Below, one piece after another: positions 60,846-64,000 of a DNA stretch of 64,000 nucleotides. Where the stretch lies: contig CM018052.1 in assembly GCA_008638375.1 (NCBI GenBank), forward strand, positions 29,225,239 through 29,289,238. Direction: 5' to 3'. The position numbers and the translations under genes are program-made. The notes below the pieces were generated by a model. The model worked only from the letters and a program-made list of their open reading frames with translations, was not told the origin of the DNA and did not search any database. Origin of the DNA: Nyssa sinensis (lineage: Eukaryota; Streptophyta; Magnoliopsida; Cornales; Nyssaceae). The first letter of the stretch is position 1; the number at the start of each line of letters is the position of its first letter.

Positions 60846-61500
60846 AATTACTTTTGATTCTCTTCAGAGTTTTTTTTATCAATTCACAGACCCCTAAAAG
60901 CTGTGTATCCATTATAAGTACTACAGGTCTGGTCTATTTTATCAATGTACAGACCCTTAAAAGCTTTGTATCTATTACAAATGTTATAGTTTTGCTCCAT
61001 TTTATTAATGCATAGACTCCTAAAAGTTTTGTATCCATTACAAGTGGTACATGTTTGGTCCATTTTATCAATGCACACTCTTAAAAGCCTTATATCCATT
61101 ACAAGTAGTACAGGTCTGGTCCATTTCACTCAATGCACAGAGCCTTAAAAGCCTCATATTCATTACAAGAGCTACAGGTCTGGTCCATTTTATTAATGCA
61201 CAGACCCCTAAAAGCCTTGTATCCATTACAAGTGTTATAAATTTGGTCCATTTCATTCAATGTACAGACTCCTAAAAGCTTTGTATCCATTACAAGTGCT
61301 ACAGGTCTGGTCCATTAAATCAATGTATAGATCCCTAAAGGTCTTGCTTTCAATACAAATACTATAGGTCTGGTCTATTTTACCAATAAATAGACCCCTC
61401 AAGACCTTGTATTCATTATGAGTATTATGGATATGGTCGATTTTTCTCATTTCACAGACTTCTAAAAAAGCCTTGTTTTATTTACAAGTGTTATAGGTCT
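60846..61500. repeat. ~62-bp tandem repeat downstream of pol in the Tat element
   Basis: About ten units of period 61-63 bp, each with words like CAGACCCCTAAAAGCCTTGT, ATCCATTACAAGTGCTACAG and GTCTGGTCCATTTTATCAAT (unit starts 60887, 60950, 61011 and so on). Units diverge towards the right end. Tandem arrays between pol and the 3' LTR are common in Tat/Ogre elements. Open frames here on both strands are repeat by-products. Confidence 0.9.
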
Positions 61501-61799
61501 GTATATCATGAATTATCAACATGCAGACGCTAAAGAAACCTTATTTATTTCTTAGTGTTTTGGTTCTGTATATCTTGTCTTTTAGATCTCTGAAATAGCT
61601 TATGAGTGCTTTGGAGTCTCTAAAGAGCTTATATTTTCTACTAGCCTAGATATTGAAGAAATTATTTTGAAGTCAGACATACCACAAAGATATCAAACAA
61701 CATACAAGTTCTAGAATGAGTAAAATTTCATATATTAGCTCAAAAATGAAAAAATTACAAGATCACAAAAAAAAAAAAAAAGTTTAATAATACAAAAAC

Positions 61800-63765
61800 A
61801 TCCCAAGTCTACTCTACTACTGGCTCGGTAGTCTATGAAGCAATAACTTGAAAGAGTTCTAGATCTACCTCATATTCTTCGTCGTCAGCATCCAAAGCAT
61901 CAATCTCAACTTGGGAGACTTCAATATCATCTACCCCAGTTAGACTCAAGTTAAGATACTTCTTACGGAGCTTCGCCCTGAAGGTTCAATATCCATACTT
62001 GATCAGCTCACCACCTAGATCCCGGACTTCAACCTTCAGATCCATTTCAGTTTGGGCTTTGACAACTTTAGTGGTATCCTGAACCTTTTGGATAGAGGCA
62101 GCCTAGAAGTCTACAAACCTCTTTTTGAGGTTTTCCAGTTCAGTAGCAAAGGCATCCCTCTCGGACTCCAAAATAGAGGGGAATTGGCAGCCTCATTCAG
62201 CTTTCCTCAACTGTCGCCACCATAGATTGAACAATTCCCAACTAGAACCTAGCCTCATCAAGTTCAGTTTAGAGGGCGTCAATCTGTTGGAGATTCTCAA
62301 GGCAATCCATGATAGCTGCCAAGTCATGCATAGCCTGGAAAACATAAGCAACACAATCAGGTCAAAATGGATTACATACAAAGTACAGAACTAGGAAATT
62401 AAAAATAAGGAAAAGTAATACAGAACTCACTCTCATGTGAAAGGCCATCAGATCCTTGGCAATCCTCTAGGGCTTCAGCCCTGTAAACTTTCTTGGGCTA
62501 GTTGCCCAAGAATTTTCATAAGCCTTCTTTACGGCTATTGTACCGGAGTCATCAGACTTTAAAGAAACAATAACTGATTTGCCCTTCCCCTCTCTCTTCT
62601 TTAGAGCAGAAGGTATTGGGGGCAGAAGAGCCTCCTGAATAAGAGAAATCCCCAAATCCGCCGAGACAGTTCTCTTGAGGGAGTTGGAGATTAACCTCAT
62701 TCTCTTCACTTGTGGAGGAGGCTCGGCAGAGGAAGAGCTTTCCCTAACTTTCTTATTCTTCTTCCCTGGCACCTATTCGGTCATTAGGGATTTCTTCAAA
62801 CCCTTGGTTTGATCTCGCACCAAACCAGCCTCCATCAGGTTTTTGGGGTAAAGAATGGCGTCATGAGAATGGTTGTTGGTCTAAATGAGCCTCTTGTACT
62901 TCTGTTGAAGATCGACAGTGAAGATCGATCTCTTCTAAGCTCTCTTATATGTACAGAGGCACAGGATTAGGCTCAAAAAGAAAACAACAAATAAAAAAAC
63001 CCAAAAAGGAAAAAGTACAAAACAAAAAGGGGTCTCACCCTTAATGTCAATCTTTCGTGAAAAGGTTGAAACATGGGTCTCGAAATCCTCGAACTCTTGG
63101 CCTTCTTTTACGAAGAAGTACCACTTCTTCAAAATCTTGTTGGAAGTGGATACAAAGGAGAGAGATGTCTAAATCCTTTGTCGAAAGACATATAAAACAT
63201 CTCCTCTAACTTTAGGTATTTTATGTCCATATTGCTCCTAATCGATGGGAGGTCTACCTCAACATTGTTCAAATGTCCTAAAACTATGAACCCAAATAAA
63301 TGCCTCTAGCAGTTTATATTCAGATCAACGAAGCAGATGTTAAACTAATTAAAAAATTTCCTAATAAAAGGGTGGAAGAGAAACCTAACCCTTATCTTGA
63401 ACCATTCAAGGTAAGCACAGATCTCGCCTTGTTGAGTACTAGAAGAGTGATCTATGGGTCTTGGTACCTTACAGGATACCTTTGTAGGGAGGTCAAGAGC
63501 AGTGCTCAGAGCATCTATCATGCTTTGAGTCATGGTGCTTTCTCCTTCCTCCCTTTTGTGGGATTTACTCGAGGTCTCCCCACCGATGTTCCTAGGCTCT
63601 AAGAAAGCCTCTACTATCCTAACTTCAGAACTGGGGGTGGGGTTATTGATAATCCTATTTTTTACATTTTCTGATAGGCTACTAGCTAACTTCTATTTGG
63701 TCATATATCTCTAAAGACTCTTCTGTTTCATGGCCAATGCTTGACTGAGCATTAAAGGCCAACAT
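61800..63765 (-). pseudogene. Degenerate antisense ORF region of the Tat element
   Basis: Minus-strand frames include a Met-initiated 27-codon frame starting at 63765 (MLAFNAQSSIGHE...). KKWYFFVKEGQEFEDFE (about 63080-63130) and a Lys-rich frame starting at 62772 (MPGKKNKKVRESSSS... SDDSGTIAVKKAYENSW) follow. Tat-lineage elements often carry antisense ORFs between pol and the 3' LTR, and the WYFFVKEG-type word fits such products. Interrupting stops show decay. Function in the family is unknown. Confidence 0.55.
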
Positions 63766-63974
63766 GGTCTAAATAAGAAAGTGAAGAAGAATGGAAGAAG
63801 GTACGAAGAACTTGGGAAAAGTATTTGAAACTGAACCTGATTGTAGAGTTGATCGGAGTTGATCTTCTTAGGACGTCAGAGTTCACCTCACTCAAAGTTC
63901 TCTCTTGCGGTGTAATAGTTCTGAAAATATTAAAGTGTTGAAATGAGGGGCATCAATGTGGTCCCCCCCCCCCC

Positions 63975-63981
63975 TTTTATA
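63975..63981 (-). promoter_or_regulatory. Possible TATA box for antisense transcription in the Tat element
   Basis: On the minus strand TATAAAA lies about 210 bp upstream of the antisense ATG at 63765, directly followed by a run of 12 G (C on the plus strand, 63963-63974). Assignment is by position only. Confidence 0.3.
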
Positions 63982-64000
63982 AAGATCTAACGGGCGTCAT

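Larger units (their letters stand above)
48880..64000 (+). mobile_element. Decayed Ty3/gypsy retrotransposon, Tat lineage, internal region (runs off window)
   Basis: Domains in order are gag, zinc-knuckle relic, aspartic protease, reverse transcriptase, RNase H, a second RNase H-like domain, integrase (split by a CACTA element), a 62-bp tandem repeat and degenerate antisense ORFs. The second RNase H, the antisense frames and the 3' tandem repeat are features of the Tat/Ogre/Retand branch. Many stop codons and frame changes make it non-autonomous. The 3' LTR is beyond the window end. Confidence 0.85.

Noticed and set aside
60767..61450. Open frames in the 62-bp repeat region
   Set aside because: Both strands are open in several frames through the same repeat. 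Only the segment up to about 60840 is integrase.
1..64000. tRNA or rRNA genes
   Set aside because: No cloverleaf-like sequence with A- and B-box words was recognised by eye. A tRNAscan-type search would be decisive.

Overview
The window is nuclear DNA from a eudicot plant. It is AT-rich, with intron-containing genes, long AT-rich spacers and many transposable elements. Two genes belong to plant protein families I can name: a DUF506 protein and a DUF616/MUCI70-type glycosyltransferase. I cannot name the species. No tRNA, rRNA or CRISPR array was recognised.

Region 1 (1-21.3 kb) is a tandem triplication of a gene family I do not recognise. Copy A enters the window only as its last coding exon (21-92). 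Copy B (6409-7990) and copy C (17296-18660) are complete four-exon genes of about 350 residues with a C2H2-like pair near the N terminus and a RING-H2-like Cys/His array spanning the exon 1/2 junction. All three copies have a donor-like GT two bases after the stop codon, a 2-4 kb untranslated intron and a conserved 3' terminal exon (from 4311, 10623 and 20935). Aligning the copies gives natural empty sites for several insertions: a 1,021-bp solo LTR, a 395-bp MITE and a Copia-like LTR fragment in unit A, and a stem-loop MITE plus a 3,967-bp insertion in the terminal exon of unit B.

Region 2 (21.8-23.4 kb) is a minus-strand, three-exon DUF506 (PDDEXK-like) gene of 306 residues. Region 3 (23.4-33.9 kb) has no gene I can support. 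It holds a LINE-like 3' tail, a ~565-bp tandem duplication, dispersed repeats and a (TC)27(AC)9 microsatellite.

Region 4 (34.3-45 kb) is a nine-exon DUF616 gene of 617 residues, a type II membrane protein of the MUCI70/TOD1 family. Two upstream ORFs and the main ORF are linked by successive ATGA stop/start overlaps. Its 4.5-kb intron 5 carries two MITEs. Region 5 (45-48.4 kb) is AT-rich spacer with a foldback MITE and a degraded relative.

Region 6 (48.4 kb to the window end) is a decayed Ty3/gypsy element of the Tat type: gag, protease, reverse transcriptase, two RNase H-like domains, integrase, a 62-bp tandem repeat and degenerate antisense ORFs. Its integrase is split by a 6,182-bp CACTA (En/Spm) element with perfect 13-bp terminal inverted repeats and a 3-bp target duplication (AGT). 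The CACTA element has no transposase gene. Its core is about 15 copies of a 160-bp satellite that begins at what looks like the former transposase start codon.
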